NCBI RefSeq assembly: GCF_003325455.1
Contig: NZ_CP025198.1
Coordinates: forward strand, 2,418,001 to 2,482,000
Length of the DNA stretch: 64,000 nucleotides
Direction: 5' to 3'
Origin: Acidipropionibacterium virtanenii
Lineage (GTDB): Bacteria > Actinomycetota > Actinomycetes > Propionibacteriales > Propionibacteriaceae
In this document: one piece after another, positions 24,178 through 32,636 of the stretch
How the letters are laid out: each line of letters starts with the position of its first letter
How positions within the stretch are numbered: the first letter of the stretch is position 1
Program-made: the position numbers and the translations under genes
The notes under the pieces: generated by a model
What the model was told of the DNA's origin: nothing
What the model saw: only the letters and a program-made list of their open reading frames with translations
Databases searched by the model: none

Positions 24178-24987
24178 CTACGACTGCCTTGTGGGCCGCT
24201 TCCAGATGTAGGGGGTGGTGGTCGACACCTTTGTGAGGCCGGATCGTTCCAGGATCGGGCGCGAGAACTCGGTCGAGTCGCTGTGGATCAGCGTCTTCCC
24301 GAGGGCCAGCGCTGATCGCGCCCGTGCCGCGGTCAGGGCACGGTAGATCCCTCTCCCCCGCCACGGCTCCAGCGTCGCGCCGCCCCAGACCCCGGCGAAG
24401 TCGCTACCCGCGACGGGCTCCAGACGCCCGGCGCTGACCATCCGACCGGCGTCCTCGGCCACCCACAGCTCCATGCCGTCACGGCGGGCCAGCCTGGCCA
24501 GGATGTCGTCGGCCCTCTGCCGGGAGACCGGATCCCCGAAGGCCTCGTCGGCCATCGCACTCATCGCCCGTACATCGTGCTCGTCGGTGACGCGTCGCAG
24601 CGTGACGCCGTCGGGCAGCGGAACATCGACGGCCAGCAGGCGCGCCTCGCCGATCATGATCGACTCCGTCTCCTCCGGCACGAAACCGGCCTCGACCAGG
24701 GCATCGTGCAGGCCCGGTGCGGCGTCATGCCCGCGGGTCTTCCACTCCACGCGGCTGATGTCCGGCCGGACCGAGTAGTGGTCGAGTGCTCCGGCCACCA
24801 GCGCCCGAATCCCTGCGCGGTCGGCACCGCCGAGGTCCCGATAAGTGACGAAGCCCCGTCCGCCGGCGAATACCACCAGTCTCAGCGGTCCGAGACGCTC
24901 CACACTGATCGCGCCGGGCGTCTCGGCATCGGTGCGCAGCTGATCGTCATAGGCTGCGAGGAGTCCCGCCCTGTCCAGAATCACCAC
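24178..24987 (-). CDS. GNAT-family N-acetyltransferase, two-domain
   Basis: 269 residues. The C-terminal half has the GNAT core: MELWVAEDAGRMVSAGRLEPV, GVWGGATLEPWRGRGIYRALTAARARSALALG and ILERSGLTKVSTTTPY. The N-terminal half (about 1-125) is a degenerate GNAT-like domain, as in other two-domain members. The substrate is unknown. It is divergent from a single-domain acetyltransferase 76 bases away. Confidence 0.85.
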   Translation of the reverse strand: MVILDRAGLLAAYDDQLRTDAETPGAISVERLGPLRLVVFAGGRGFVTYRDLGGADRAGIRALVAGALDHYSVRPDISRVEWKTRGHDAAPGLHDALVEAGFVPEETESIMIGEARLLAVDVPLPDGVTLRRVTDEHDVRAMSAMADEAFGDPVSRQRADDILARLARRDGMELWVAEDAGRMVSAGRLEPVAGSDFAGVWGGATLEPWRGRGIYRALTAARARSALALGKTLIHSDSTEFSRPILERSGLTKVSTTTPYIWKRPTRQS

Positions 24988-25063
24988 GCAACTATCGCCC
25001 CCACCGCCACGCGGATCAACTGCGCTGCCGGCCGGGCCCGGTCCCTACCAGAGAGGAGTCGCA

Positions 25064-25492
25064 GTGGAAACCGTGTACACGACAGGAGCGATCCCCTCGC
25101 AGGAGGAGACCGTCCGCCTGTACGACTCGGTCGGCTGGTCCGCCTACACCCGGAACCCCGAACTCCTGACCGACGCCCTGGCGGCGTCTCTGTCGGTGGT
25201 GACCGCACGCCTTGATGGCGAGCTCGTCGGCCTGGTCAGAGTGGTGGGCGACGGACTGACGATCGTCTACCTCCAGGACATTCTGGTGGCCCACTCCCAC
25301 CAACGTCTGGGCATCGGCCGCCAGCTGCTGCGTCGGGTGTTCGAGCCGTACTCCGAGGTGCGCCAGAAGGTCCTGCTGACCGACGACGAACCGGGACAGC
25401 GCCTGTTCTACGAGACGATGGGGTTCACCGAGGTGCATGACATGGCCCCCAGACTCAACGCCTTCGTCCATCTCGGTCGGAGCACCGGATGA
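25064..25492 (+). CDS. GNAT-family N-acetyltransferase
   Basis: 142 residues from GTG 25064, with GAGAGGAG upstream. It resembles the group beginning YDSVGWSAYTRNPELLTDALAASL and has the acetyl-CoA loop ILVAHSHQRLGIGRQLLRRVF, then DDEPGQRLFYETMGFTEVHDM. It probably acetylates a small amine; no specific substrate can be given. Confidence 0.87.
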   Translation: METVYTTGAIPSQEETVRLYDSVGWSAYTRNPELLTDALAASLSVVTARLDGELVGLVRVVGDGLTIVYLQDILVAHSHQRLGIGRQLLRRVFEPYSEVRQKVLLTDDEPGQRLFYETMGFTEVHDMAPRLNAFVHLGRSTG

Positions 25493-25607
25493 TCAGACGG
25501 GATTTGTGGCGAATCCTCGTGCGTAGTCACCAAAGGATCCGCCACACATCCCGGTGCATGGGACTGGGCGCCGGGCCGATCGGAGACTCAGACATTCCTC
25601 GGCGCCC

Positions 25608-26039
25608 TCAACGCACCGGTCGAATCAGATCCTCGAAACTGTCCTCACCCGGGCGCCAGATCATCCATGCGCGATCGCTGAAGCCCGTGATCTCGGCGAT
25701 CTCGACGTGAACCTCATCGTGTTCCGGATGGACGATCAGCGCGCCTGTGTCCAGCGAGATGCCGATTCCAGAGCCCGTCCGCTCCGAGGTCGACCTCACC
25801 GTCCCGGGGGCCAGTCTCACCAGCGCATCCGCGTATTCCGGATCATCCTTGGTCCAGACACGCCCACCGACGTCAACTCTCGGCCAGACGTAGCAGGACA
25901 GGGTCACAGGCTCCGCGCTGCCCGGTTCACCGTCGAATCTGAGCTGGACGTAGTCGTTCAGCACGAACTCCACCGAGTACATCCGGTCCCCGACAAGACG
26001 AGACAGCAACTCATTGGGCACGTAGTCGCCGCCGGCCAT
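25608..26039 (-). CDS. Conserved-looking hypothetical, third gene of the HigBA operon
   Basis: About 143 residues from ATG 26039, which overlaps the HigA stop (TGATG); GTG 26042 is also possible. I do not recognise the family. It is acidic and beta-rich, with MYSVEFVLNDYVQLRFDG at the N-terminal side and HDEVHVEIAEITGFSDRAWMIWRP near the end. No signal, membrane segment or catalytic motif is visible. Tight coupling to higBA suggests an accessory part of the module, but the second HigBA copy lacks it, so it is not essential to that pairing. Confidence 0.6.
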   Translation of the reverse strand: MAGGDYVPNELLSRLVGDRMYSVEFVLNDYVQLRFDGEPGSAEPVTLSCYVWPRVDVGGRVWTKDDPEYADALVRLAPGTVRSTSERTGSGIGISLDTGALIVHPEHDEVHVEIAEITGFSDRAWMIWRPGEDSFEDLIRPVR

Positions 26040-26338
26040 CACGCGACCCGGAGCGGCGTGATCGCCGCGACCTGATCGGCGACGCGATCCTCGGCGATCT
26101 CCAACTCGTACCGCGTCTGAAGGTTGAGCCAGAACTGGGGATCCATCCCGAAGTAGCGCCCCAGGCGCAACGCAGTGTCCGCGGTGATCGCTCGCTTGCC
26201 ATGGACGATCTCGTTGATCCGGCGCGGCGGCACCCCGATCGCCACGGCGAGCTTGTGCTGCGTGATGCCGAACCCCTCGATGAAGTCCTCCATGAGGACC
26301 TCGCCCGGGTGGATCGGCGGATAGAGCTTCTCGGACAT
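26039..26338 (-). CDS. higA: HigA-type antitoxin (XRE-like)
   Basis: 99 residues. The signature HPGEVLMEDFIEGFGITQHKLA and PPRRINEIVHGKRAITADTALRLGRYFG mark a HigA DNA-binding antitoxin. The order toxin then antitoxin is the usual higBA order. It lies nine bases after the toxin gene. Its C-terminus and that of the second HigA are nearly the same in sequence (ITPLRVA end), showing a tandem duplication. It is expected to repress the operon at palindromes upstream of higB. Confidence 0.9.
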   Translation of the reverse strand: MSEKLYPPIHPGEVLMEDFIEGFGITQHKLAVAIGVPPRRINEIVHGKRAITADTALRLGRYFGMDPQFWLNLQTRYELEIAEDRVADQVAAITPLRVA

Positions 26339-26347
26339 CGTCCCTCC

Positions 26348-26629
26348 TCAGTGGTAGTCGACGATCTGCACATCTTCGGGACCGGCGTCAGTCCAGCAAA
26401 AGCAGATCCGCCATTGATCGTTGATGCGAATGCTGTGCTGCTCGGCTCTGTCACCCTTGAGCAGTACCAGACGGTTGCCGGGCGGCACGCGCTGCGCGTC
26501 CAGCACTGTCGCTGTGTCCAACAGATGCAGCTTCCTGTCGGCGACCTTGTGGATGCGCGGATCGAGTCGCTTCGCCGACTCACGCCGCCACACCCGCTCG
26601 GTGCCACGGTCAGCGAACGATCTGATCAC
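26348..26629 (-). CDS. higB: HigB/RelE-type mRNA interferase toxin
   Basis: 93 residues from GTG 26629. It has the compact RelE fold: MIRSFADRGTERVWRRESAKRL, a central RLVLLKGDRAEQHSIRINDQWRICFCW and C-terminal DVQIVDYH. The toxin cleaves mRNA at the ribosome. All parts are present, in contrast with the second copy at 27.0-27.3 kb, which has an internal stop. Two perfect 15-base palindromes lie just upstream (26648-26678). Confidence 0.88.
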   Translation of the reverse strand: MIRSFADRGTERVWRRESAKRLDPRIHKVADRKLHLLDTATVLDAQRVPPGNRLVLLKGDRAEQHSIRINDQWRICFCWTDAGPEDVQIVDYH

Positions 26630-26647
26630 GCATCAAACGTGCCAACA

Positions 26648-26678
26648 TGACGCATTGCGTCAATAACGTCAGACGTTA
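26648..26678. promoter_or_regulatory. Two 15-bp palindromes upstream of higBA copy 1
   Basis: TGACGCATTGCGTCA (26648-26662) and TAACGTCAGACGTTA (26664-26678) are each perfect with 7-base arms and a single central base; centres are 16 bases apart. They are probable HigA operators that overlap the promoter. Confidence 0.65.
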
Positions 26679-26730
26679 AATCTGAACTCCATCACAATCC
26701 GGCGTATGGAGACCATCTGAGGCCAACCGG

Positions 26731-27051
26731 TCACGCGACCCGGAGCGGCGTGATCGCAGCGACCTTGTCCCGCAGCGCTCGCCATTCGATCCGCAACTCG
26801 TAGTTCGACTGGAGGTTCATCCAGAACTCCTCGGAGGTTCCGAAGTAACGAGCCAGACGGATCGCCGTATCGGCCGAGATGCCCCGCTTCCCGTGCACGA
26901 TCTCGTTGATCCGCCGTGGCGGCACGCCAATGGCCACGGCCAGCTTGTTCTGTGTGATCCCGAAGCCCTTGATGAAGTCCTCCATGAGGATCTCTCCCGG
27001 ATGGATGGGCTCGATCAGGTCAGTTTCAGTGGTAGTCGACGAGTTCGACAT
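26731..27051 (-). CDS. higA: HigA-type antitoxin, second copy
   Basis: 106 residues from ATG 27051. It shares the HigA core (HPGEILMEDFIKGFGITQNKLA, PPRRINEIVHGKRGISADTAIRLARYFG) with the first copy and has the same last residues, ITPLRVA. It starts inside the 3' end of the toxin frame (26-base overlap), unlike the first pair, which has a 9-base gap. Since its toxin is broken, this antitoxin may be solitary and could still repress or neutralise the neighbouring pair. Confidence 0.87.
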   Translation of the reverse strand: MSNSSTTTETDLIEPIHPGEILMEDFIKGFGITQNKLAVAIGVPPRRINEIVHGKRGISADTAIRLARYFGTSEEFWMNLQSNYELRIEWRALRDKVAAITPLRVA

Positions 27052-27307
27052 CTTCTGCACCTCCCTCTCTCCAGACGAAGCAGAGTCGCCATTGCGCGTT
27101 GACCCGGACGCTGTACTGCCCACGGCGGTCGCCGACGAGTCGCTCCAGACGGTTCCTCGGCGGGATCCGCAGATCCTCGACATCCTTCGCCGCGTGGATC
27201 AACTCGAGCTTCTGCAGGGTGGCCCGTTGCACGGCGCGGTCAACGCGCTTCACGTACTACTCATGCCAGATGCGCTCGGTGTCCTTGCTCCCGAACGATC
27301 TGATCAC
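27026..27307 (-). pseudogene. higB: HigB/RelE-type toxin with an internal stop codon
   Basis: From GTG 27307 the frame reads IRSFGSKDTERIWHE and then TAG at 27257-27259, followed by YVKRVDRAVQRATLQKLELIHAAKDVEDLRIPP to the normal end DVELVDYH. Aligned with the intact copy (ERVWRRESAKRL), the stop falls exactly where the other toxin has a glutamate codon. A single base change explains it. Restart at GTG 27253 would give 75 residues without the first strand and helix, so toxin activity is probably lost. Readthrough is possible but unsupported. Confidence 0.8.
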
Positions 27308-27313
27308 GAGCAC

Positions 27314-27335
27314 AGCGTATAACGCGATCCGTTAT
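27314..27335. promoter_or_regulatory. Palindrome and -10 box upstream of higBA copy 2
   Basis: ATAACG and CGTTAT (27319-27335) form an inverted repeat with centre CGATC. On the minus strand TACGCT (27314-27319) ends six bases before the toxin start GTG 27307, a leaderless -10 arrangement. The operator differs in sequence from that of copy 1. Confidence 0.5.
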
Positions 27336-27431
27336 CGAGGCTTGACGACTGGCACTGACGTGCGGTCCACGGGTCGGGTCCGGCCCCAGTACCAGGGCAG
27401 GATACCCGGTCGATACATGCTGCCGCAGAGC

Positions 27432-27463
27432 TGTAGAACAAATGTTGTACACGCCGCTACGAT
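27432..27463 (+). promoter_or_regulatory. Operator palindrome and -10 box of the MazEF operon
   Basis: TGTAGAACAAATGTTGTACA (27432-27451) is an imperfect palindrome of TGTA.AACA / TGTT.TACA halves. TACGAT (27458-27463) ends six bases before the antitoxin ATG at 27470. Antitoxin binding here would block the promoter. Confidence 0.6.
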
Positions 27464-27469
27464 GAGTCC

Positions 27470-27667
27470 ATGACATCGATTGGTTTCCGGCCCACAGCAG
27501 AGGATGAGCGCATCCTCCGGGAGTCCGCACGTCCAGGAGAGAGCACGTCAGACACTCTCCGCCGAGCATTGCGTCTGCTCGATCATGAACACTGGCTCGA
27601 ACAGCTCAGGATCGATGCTGAGCGCATCCAGGACGAGGACATCAACGCGGAGCCGGAGGCGTGGTGA
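27470..27667 (+). CDS. Small antitoxin of a MazEF/PemIK-type pair
   Basis: 65 residues. MTSIGFRPTAEDERILRESARPGESTSDTLRRALRLLDHE looks like a ribbon-helix-helix DNA-binding fold, followed by an acidic tail (ERIQDEDINAEPEAW) that would bind the toxin. It overlaps the toxin gene by seven bases, so both are coupled. It probably autorepresses at the palindrome upstream. Leaderless translation is likely. Confidence 0.83.
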   Translation: MTSIGFRPTAEDERILRESARPGESTSDTLRRALRLLDHEHWLEQLRIDAERIQDEDINAEPEAW

Positions 27668-27999
27668 TCCGCGGAGCCGTCTACCGGATCGACCTCGGCC
27701 AGGCACGGGGACACGAGCAGCGGGGCAAGCGTCTGGGACTCGTCATCTCACCGTCGGATCTGGCACTGTCGGTCGTGACGGTGATTCCGACCTCGACGGC
27801 GGCGCAGCCGTCGATCCATCGCCCCGAACTCGACATCGCCGGACGGGCGACATTCCTGCTCATCGACCAGATCAGGTCCATCGACACCGACTACCTCGTG
27901 GGTGAGCCGGTGGATTATCTCTCCCGCGAGGAGATGGCGCGGGTCGAACACGCACTCGCGTACTATCTCGGTCTTGTTGCCGTGCCACGACCGGGGTGA
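27661..27999 (+). CDS. mazF: MazF/PemK-type endoribonuclease toxin
   Basis: 112 residues, start GTG 27661 or 27664. The family pattern is clear: RGAVYRIDLGQARGHEQRGKRLGLVISPSDLA, VVTVIPTSTAAQPSIHRPEL and FLLIDQIRSIDTDYLVG. These toxins cut mRNA at short sequence motifs and stop growth unless bound by the antitoxin. No missing key residue is obvious. Confidence 0.9.
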   Translation: MVIRGAVYRIDLGQARGHEQRGKRLGLVISPSDLALSVVTVIPTSTAAQPSIHRPELDIAGRATFLLIDQIRSIDTDYLVGEPVDYLSREEMARVEHALAYYLGLVAVPRPG

Positions 28000-28144
28000 C
28001 GTCGGTGGAGCCAGAACCCCGCTCTCACATGAGCTGAGATCACTGCAGGGACCGGCGTTCCTCAGCGCTCAACGCCAACCCGGGTACCGCATCTCTGCCG
28101 CTGCGAAAGGAATCCGGTGGGCATGGCCCCGCTGGAGCAGACCC

Positions 28145-29218
28145 TCAGACGTTGAACCTGAACTCCACCACGTCACCGTCCTGCATGACGTAGTCCTTAC
28201 CCTCCAGGCGCAGCTTCCCGGCCGCCTGGGCCTCCTTCTCCCCGCCGTACTCGACGAGGTCCTCGAAGGACACCACCTGGGCCTTGATGAATCCCTTCTG
28301 GAAGTCGGTGTGGATCACGCCGGCCGCCTGCGGTGCCGTCCAGCCCTTGTGGATCGTCCAGGCCCGCGACTCCTTCTCACCGGCGGTGAGGAAGGTCTGC
28401 AGGCCCAGGGTGTCGAATCCCACCCGGGCCAGTTTGTCCAGTCCGGGCTCGGTGATCCCGGCGTCGGCCAGGAACATCTCGGCATCCTCGGGCTCCATCT
28501 CGGCCAGCTCGGCCTCGAACTCGGCGTCCAGGAAGATCGCCTCGGCCGGGGCGACCACCTCGGCCATCCGTTTCTGGAGATCGGCGTCGGCCAGCTGATC
28601 CTGGTCGCAGTTGAAGACGTAGATGAAAGGCTTGGTGGTGAGCAGGAACAAGTCGTGCAGCGGCTCGGGGTCCAGGCCGGCGGAATAGATCGTCCGGCCC
28701 TCCTCCAGCACTTTCTGGGCCTCGCGCCAGGCCTCGGCCTTCGGACGCGACTCCTTGCGGATCGCCGCCTCCTTCTCCAGCTTGGGCAGCTGCTTCTCCA
28801 GGGTCTGCAGGTCGGCCAGCACCAGTTCGGTGGTGATGGTCTCGATGTCGGAGGCCGGATCGACCTTGCCGTCGACGTGGGTGACGTCATCGTCGTCGAA
28901 GCAGCGCGTCACCTGGCAGATGGCGTCGGCCTCGCGGATGTTGGAGAGGAACTCGTTGCCCATCCCCTCGCCCTTGCTGGCGCCCTTGACGATGCCGGCG
29001 ATGTCGACGAAGGAGACGGTCGCCTGGATCGTCTTGGCCGAGCTGTACATCGTCGTCAGCACGTCCAGCCGCGGGTCCGGCACCCCCACCACCCCCACAT
29101 TGGGCTCGATGGTGGCGAACGGATAGTTCGCCGCGAGCACCTCGTTGCGGGTCAGAGCGTTGAACAGGGTTGACTTGCCGGCGTTGGGAAGACCGACGAT
29201 TCCGATGGTGAGTGCCAC
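28145..29218 (-). CDS. ychF: YchF/OLA1-type ribosome-associated ATPase
   Basis: 357 residues of the Obg-related family, which bind ATP rather than GTP. G1 GLPNAGKST (8-16), G3-like [16 protein letters not shown], and an altered specificity loop, with a long central coiled coil and C-terminal TGS-like domain ([22 protein letters not shown]). It interacts with ribosomes and stress regulators; it is not essential in most bacteria. Start GTG 29218 is preceded by TAGAAT at eight bases (leaderless). The gene is divergent from the VOC protein. Confidence 0.95.
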   Translation of the reverse strand: MALTIGIVGLPNAGKSTLFNALTRNEVLAANYPFATIEPNVGVVGVPDPRLDVLTTMYSSAKTIQATVSFVDIAGIVKGASKGEGMGNEFLSNIREADAICQVTRCFDDDDVTHVDGKVDPASDIETITTELVLADLQTLEKQLPKLEKEAAIRKESRPKAEAWREAQKVLEEGRTIYSAGLDPEPLHDLFLLTTKPFIYVFNCDQDQLADADLQKRMAEVVAPAEAIFLDAEFEAELAEMEPEDAEMFLADAGITEPGLDKLARVGFDTLGLQTFLTAGEKESRAWTIHKGWTAPQAAGVIHTDFQKGFIKAQVVSFEDLVEYGGEKEAQAAGKLRLEGKDYVMQDGDVVEFRFNV

Positions 29219-29277
29219 GTCGAGTCATTCTACCGACGGCCCCGGCAACTGGCCCCTTCGCCCGGTAGCGTCCGCCC

Positions 29278-30192
29278 ATGTCACCGAGAATCGTCCCCAG
29301 TCTCTGGTTCGATCACGCAGCCCGTGAGGCTGTCGACTTCTACCTGTCCGCCTTCGCCGACAGCCATGAGCTCAGCGTCTCCCGCTACCCCACTGCGGGT
29401 CTTCCCGACTTCCAGACCGGATTCGCCGGGGACGTCCTGGAGATCCGCTTCCGTCTCGGAGATCTCGAGTTCTCCGCCATCAACGCCGGCTCCGAGTTCC
29501 ACCCCAACCCGTCGATCTCCTTCATCCTCAACTTCGACCCGTCGCGCGACGACGCCGCCGGGTCCCGTCTCGACGAGCTGTGGAAGATCCTCGCAGAGGG
29601 CGGCGAGGTCCGGATGGAGCTGGGAGAGTATCCCTTCTCGCCGCACTACGGCTGGGTGGAGGACCGCTACGGCGTCAACTGGCAGCTCATGGTCACCGAT
29701 CCGACCGGCGAACCCCGCCCCTTCATCACCCCGGAACTCATGTTCCCCTTCGGCGACACCTGCGCCTCGCAGGCCGCCGATCTGTACACCGGACTGTTCA
29801 GCAGCCTTTTCGGAGAATCTGCCGTCGGGAGCCGTGCTCCCTACTCGGCCCTCGGGGACCCCTCGACCGCGAACCTGCCCGAAGGCATGCTCGCCTACTC
29901 CGACTTAACCCTGGCCGGGCAGTGGTTCGCCGCCATGGACTCCGGCTTCCCTCAGGACTTCACCTTCACCGAGGGCGTCTCCCTCATCGTCGAGTGCGAC
30001 GACCAGACCCAGGTCGACCGACTGTGGGACGCGCTGTCGTCGGTCCCCGAGGCGGAGGCCTGCGGCTGGTGCAAGGACCGCTTCGGGGTGAGCTGGCAGA
30101 TCACCCCGAAAGATGCCCCCGATCCCGCCATCGATCCGCGGGCCTACCGTCGGCTGTTGACAATGAAGAAGATCATCATCGCCGACCTGTGA
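29278..30192 (+). CDS. Two-domain VOC / PhnB-like protein
   Basis: 304 residues, two copies of the 3-demethylubiquinone-methyltransferase-like VOC fold (PRIVPSLWFDHAAREAVDFYLSAFADS at the start; ITPELMFPFGDTCASQAADLYTGLFSSLFG in the middle), each ending in a YGVNWQ or FGVSWQI strand. Such proteins bind a metal and a small ligand; most are uncharacterised. TAGCGT (29266-29271) sits six bases before the ATG, so the mRNA is probably leaderless. The gene ends 24 bases before the ABC permease start and may be cotranscribed with it. Confidence 0.88.
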   Translation: MSPRIVPSLWFDHAAREAVDFYLSAFADSHELSVSRYPTAGLPDFQTGFAGDVLEIRFRLGDLEFSAINAGSEFHPNPSISFILNFDPSRDDAAGSRLDELWKILAEGGEVRMELGEYPFSPHYGWVEDRYGVNWQLMVTDPTGEPRPFITPELMFPFGDTCASQAADLYTGLFSSLFGESAVGSRAPYSALGDPSTANLPEGMLAYSDLTLAGQWFAAMDSGFPQDFTFTEGVSLIVECDDQTQVDRLWDALSSVPEAEACGWCKDRFGVSWQITPKDAPDPAIDPRAYRRLLTMKKIIIADL

Positions 30193-30216
30193 TTGCAGAT
30201 CACTGAGGAGCCGTCC

Positions 30217-32619
30217 ATGCTCCACCGCCTCTATCTCCGATATATCCGCAATGACCTTCACCGCAACCGGATCGTCACGCTCTGCCTGGTGGCGGTGCTG
30301 ACCCTCAGCGCCTTCCTGATGGCCGGCGGCGCGATCATGATGGAGCGCCTCACCGGTTCGGTCGGGCAGATGTTCAAGGTCGCCAAGCCCCCGCACTTCC
30401 TGCAGATGCACCAGGGCTCGCTCAACAGGCCGGCGCTGTACGCCTTCTACGCCGACCATCCCGAGATCGAGGCCTGGCAGGTCTCCGAGATGATCGGTTT
30501 CGACGGCCAGCAGATCACCTGGCAGCGTCCCGGCAGCGACGCCGGCGGCGACCTGTCCGCCAGCCTCATCGACAACCTCTTCGTCACCCAGAACAAGCAG
30601 TTCGACCACCTGCTCAACGCCGACGACGACGCAATCCCCCACCCCGCGGCGGGCGAGATCCAGGCGCCGGTGGCCTATCAGCGGCAGTTCGGCCTGCGCA
30701 CCGGCGACCGCCTCCAGGTGAGGACGGGCCCGGCGACGACGTCATTCACGATCACCGGATTCGTGCGGGACGCCCAGATGGCCTCGTCGATGGCCTCGGC
30801 CACCCGTTTCCTCGTCTCCGCAGCCGACTTCCGGCGCCTGACCGCCTCCGGAGGCGGGATTCCCGAGTCGATCGTGGAGTACCGGCTGCGTGACACGTCC
30901 GGCATCAGCGCCCTCCAGCGTGCCTACGAGGCCGATCTCAACCTGCCGAAGAACGGCCAGGCGGTCACCCTGGTGATGATCCGGCTGGTCAACATGGTCA
31001 GCGACGGGCTGGTGGCGATGGCCTTCGTCTTCGCCAGCCTGCTCCTCATCGTGATCGCCATGCTGAACGTGCGATTCCTCATCCGGGCCACCCTCGAGGA
31101 CGAGATTCATGAGATCGCCACGATGCGGGCCATCGGCCTGCCCGCCCGGGACATCTCGAGCCTTTACCTGTTGCGCTACACGATCATGACGCTGGTCGCC
31201 TGCCTCGTCGGCGGCGCACTGGCCGTGCCCGCCGTCGACGCCATGGCAGTGTCGATGCGAGCGACCTTCGCCGATCCTCCGCTCACCTGGGTCTCGGTGG
31301 CGGCCCCGCTGGTTGCGCTGGCGCTGGTCTTCGGCATCGTCATCTCGATGTGCCGCGCGACGCTGCGCGCAGTGCGGCGGATCGACGTCGTCGAGGCGCT
31401 GGTGCACGGCGGCACCGGCTCCCGCTCGCGACGCCGTCGCGGCGTCCGCGCTTCCCGGCTGTCCGATGCCCGGCCAGCACACCTGTGGGCCCGCCTGGCG
31501 CTGGCCGATCTGCGCGACGAGCGGGGCCAGTGGGTGCTGCTGCCAGTGGTCTTCCTGCTCACCACCGTTCTGGTGACTGTTCCTGTCAACGTGCTCGCCA
31601 CCTTCCAGAGCCCGCGCTTCGTCACCTACATGGGGGCTCCCGCCTCCGATGTGCGGGCCGACATCGGGTCCACGGGGTCAGAGGGCAGTTCGCAGTCCGG
31701 ACAGTCGGCCGACTCCGCGCACGCCGCGCTGGTCTCCCGGCTGTCGGCCGACAGCCGGGTCTCGGCCACGCGGAGCTACGCCCAGCTGCTCTACCAGACT
31801 CCCGGCGAGGAGGGTTGGGAGACGATCCGCATCGAGGTCGGCGACTACTCGGCCACGACGATGGTGTTCCTGTCGGGAACGGCTCCGGGCCCCGGTCAGA
31901 TCGCCCTGTCGACGCTCAACGCGGACAAGTACGGCCTGTCCCCCGGCGACACGATCCCGCTCCGGAGGGACGACCGGTCCCGGTCGCTGACGGTCAGCGG
32001 GATCTACCAGGACGTCACCAGCGGCGGATACACCGCGAAGATGCAGGGCGGCGTCTCCTCGGGGGCCGACCGCTGGACCGTCTACATCGACGCCCTCCCG
32101 GGGACCGATCCCGTCGCCCTGGCCCGGCAGTACGACGCCGCCGTGCCGTCCGCCTCGGTGATCCCGATGCGCGAGTACGTCACGCAGACCTTCTCCTACG
32201 CCACCGACGCGCTGCGCACCGCATCCCTGGTCACCCTGGGGCTGGGGCTCGGGGCCTCCGTGCTCATCACCGCGCTGTTCCTGAGGCTGCGTCTGGCCAG
32301 GAGCCGCACGCGTCTCGGGGCGCTGTCGGCGATCGGGTTCTCGCTGAGAGAGCTTCGGGCACAGCTGTGGCTCAAGGCCGCCGTGGCCGTCGCGATCGGC
32401 GTCGCGGCGGGTTCCCTCATCTCGGCGACGCTGGCCGAGCCCGCGGTCTCGGCACTCATGTCGGGTCTGGGCACCGGGATCACCCGACTGTCCCTGCTTC
32501 CGAACCCCTGGATCAGCTACCTGACGTATCCGCTGCTGCTTCTGGCGGCCGGCGCGCTCGCCACCTGGATCACCGCCCGGGCGGTCCGCGACGAGGACCG
32601 CAGCAGGTGGCTGTCATGA
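30217..32619 (+). CDS. ABC transporter permease (FtsX/MacB-like)
   Basis: 800 residues from ATG 30217, with GAGGAG upstream (a TTG at 30193 is in frame but less likely). One hydrophobic helix near the N-terminus is followed by a large extracytoplasmic domain, then three helices (about 260-380), a second extracellular domain and a final group of three helices. This double-FtsX arrangement is typical of Type VII ABC proteins that move lipids or peptides or act as mechanotransmitters, as in bacitracin-type resistance. It is coupled to an ATPase gene. Confidence 0.9.
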   Translation: MLHRLYLRYIRNDLHRNRIVTLCLVAVLTLSAFLMAGGAIMMERLTGSVGQMFKVAKPPHFLQMHQGSLNRPALYAFYADHPEIEAWQVSEMIGFDGQQITWQRPGSDAGGDLSASLIDNLFVTQNKQFDHLLNADDDAIPHPAAGEIQAPVAYQRQFGLRTGDRLQVRTGPATTSFTITGFVRDAQMASSMASATRFLVSAADFRRLTASGGGIPESIVEYRLRDTSGISALQRAYEADLNLPKNGQAVTLVMIRLVNMVSDGLVAMAFVFASLLLIVIAMLNVRFLIRATLEDEIHEIATMRAIGLPARDISSLYLLRYTIMTLVACLVGGALAVPAVDAMAVSMRATFADPPLTWVSVAAPLVALALVFGIVISMCRATLRAVRRIDVVEALVHGGTGSRSRRRRGVRASRLSDARPAHLWARLALADLRDERGQWVLLPVVFLLTTVLVTVPVNVLATFQSPRFVTYMGAPASDVRADIGSTGSEGSSQSGQSADSAHAALVSRLSADSRVSATRSYAQLLYQTPGEEGWETIRIEVGDYSATTMVFLSGTAPGPGQIALSTLNADKYGLSPGDTIPLRRDDRSRSLTVSGIYQDVTSGGYTAKMQGGVSSGADRWTVYIDALPGTDPVALARQYDAAVPSASVIPMREYVTQTFSYATDALRTASLVTLGLGLGASVLITALFLRLRLARSRTRLGALSAIGFSLRELRAQLWLKAAVAVAIGVAAGSLISATLAEPAVSALMSGLGTGITRLSLLPNPWISYLTYPLLLLAAGALATWITARAVRDEDRSRWLS

Positions 32620-32636
32620 CGAAGGAGAATCCGACG

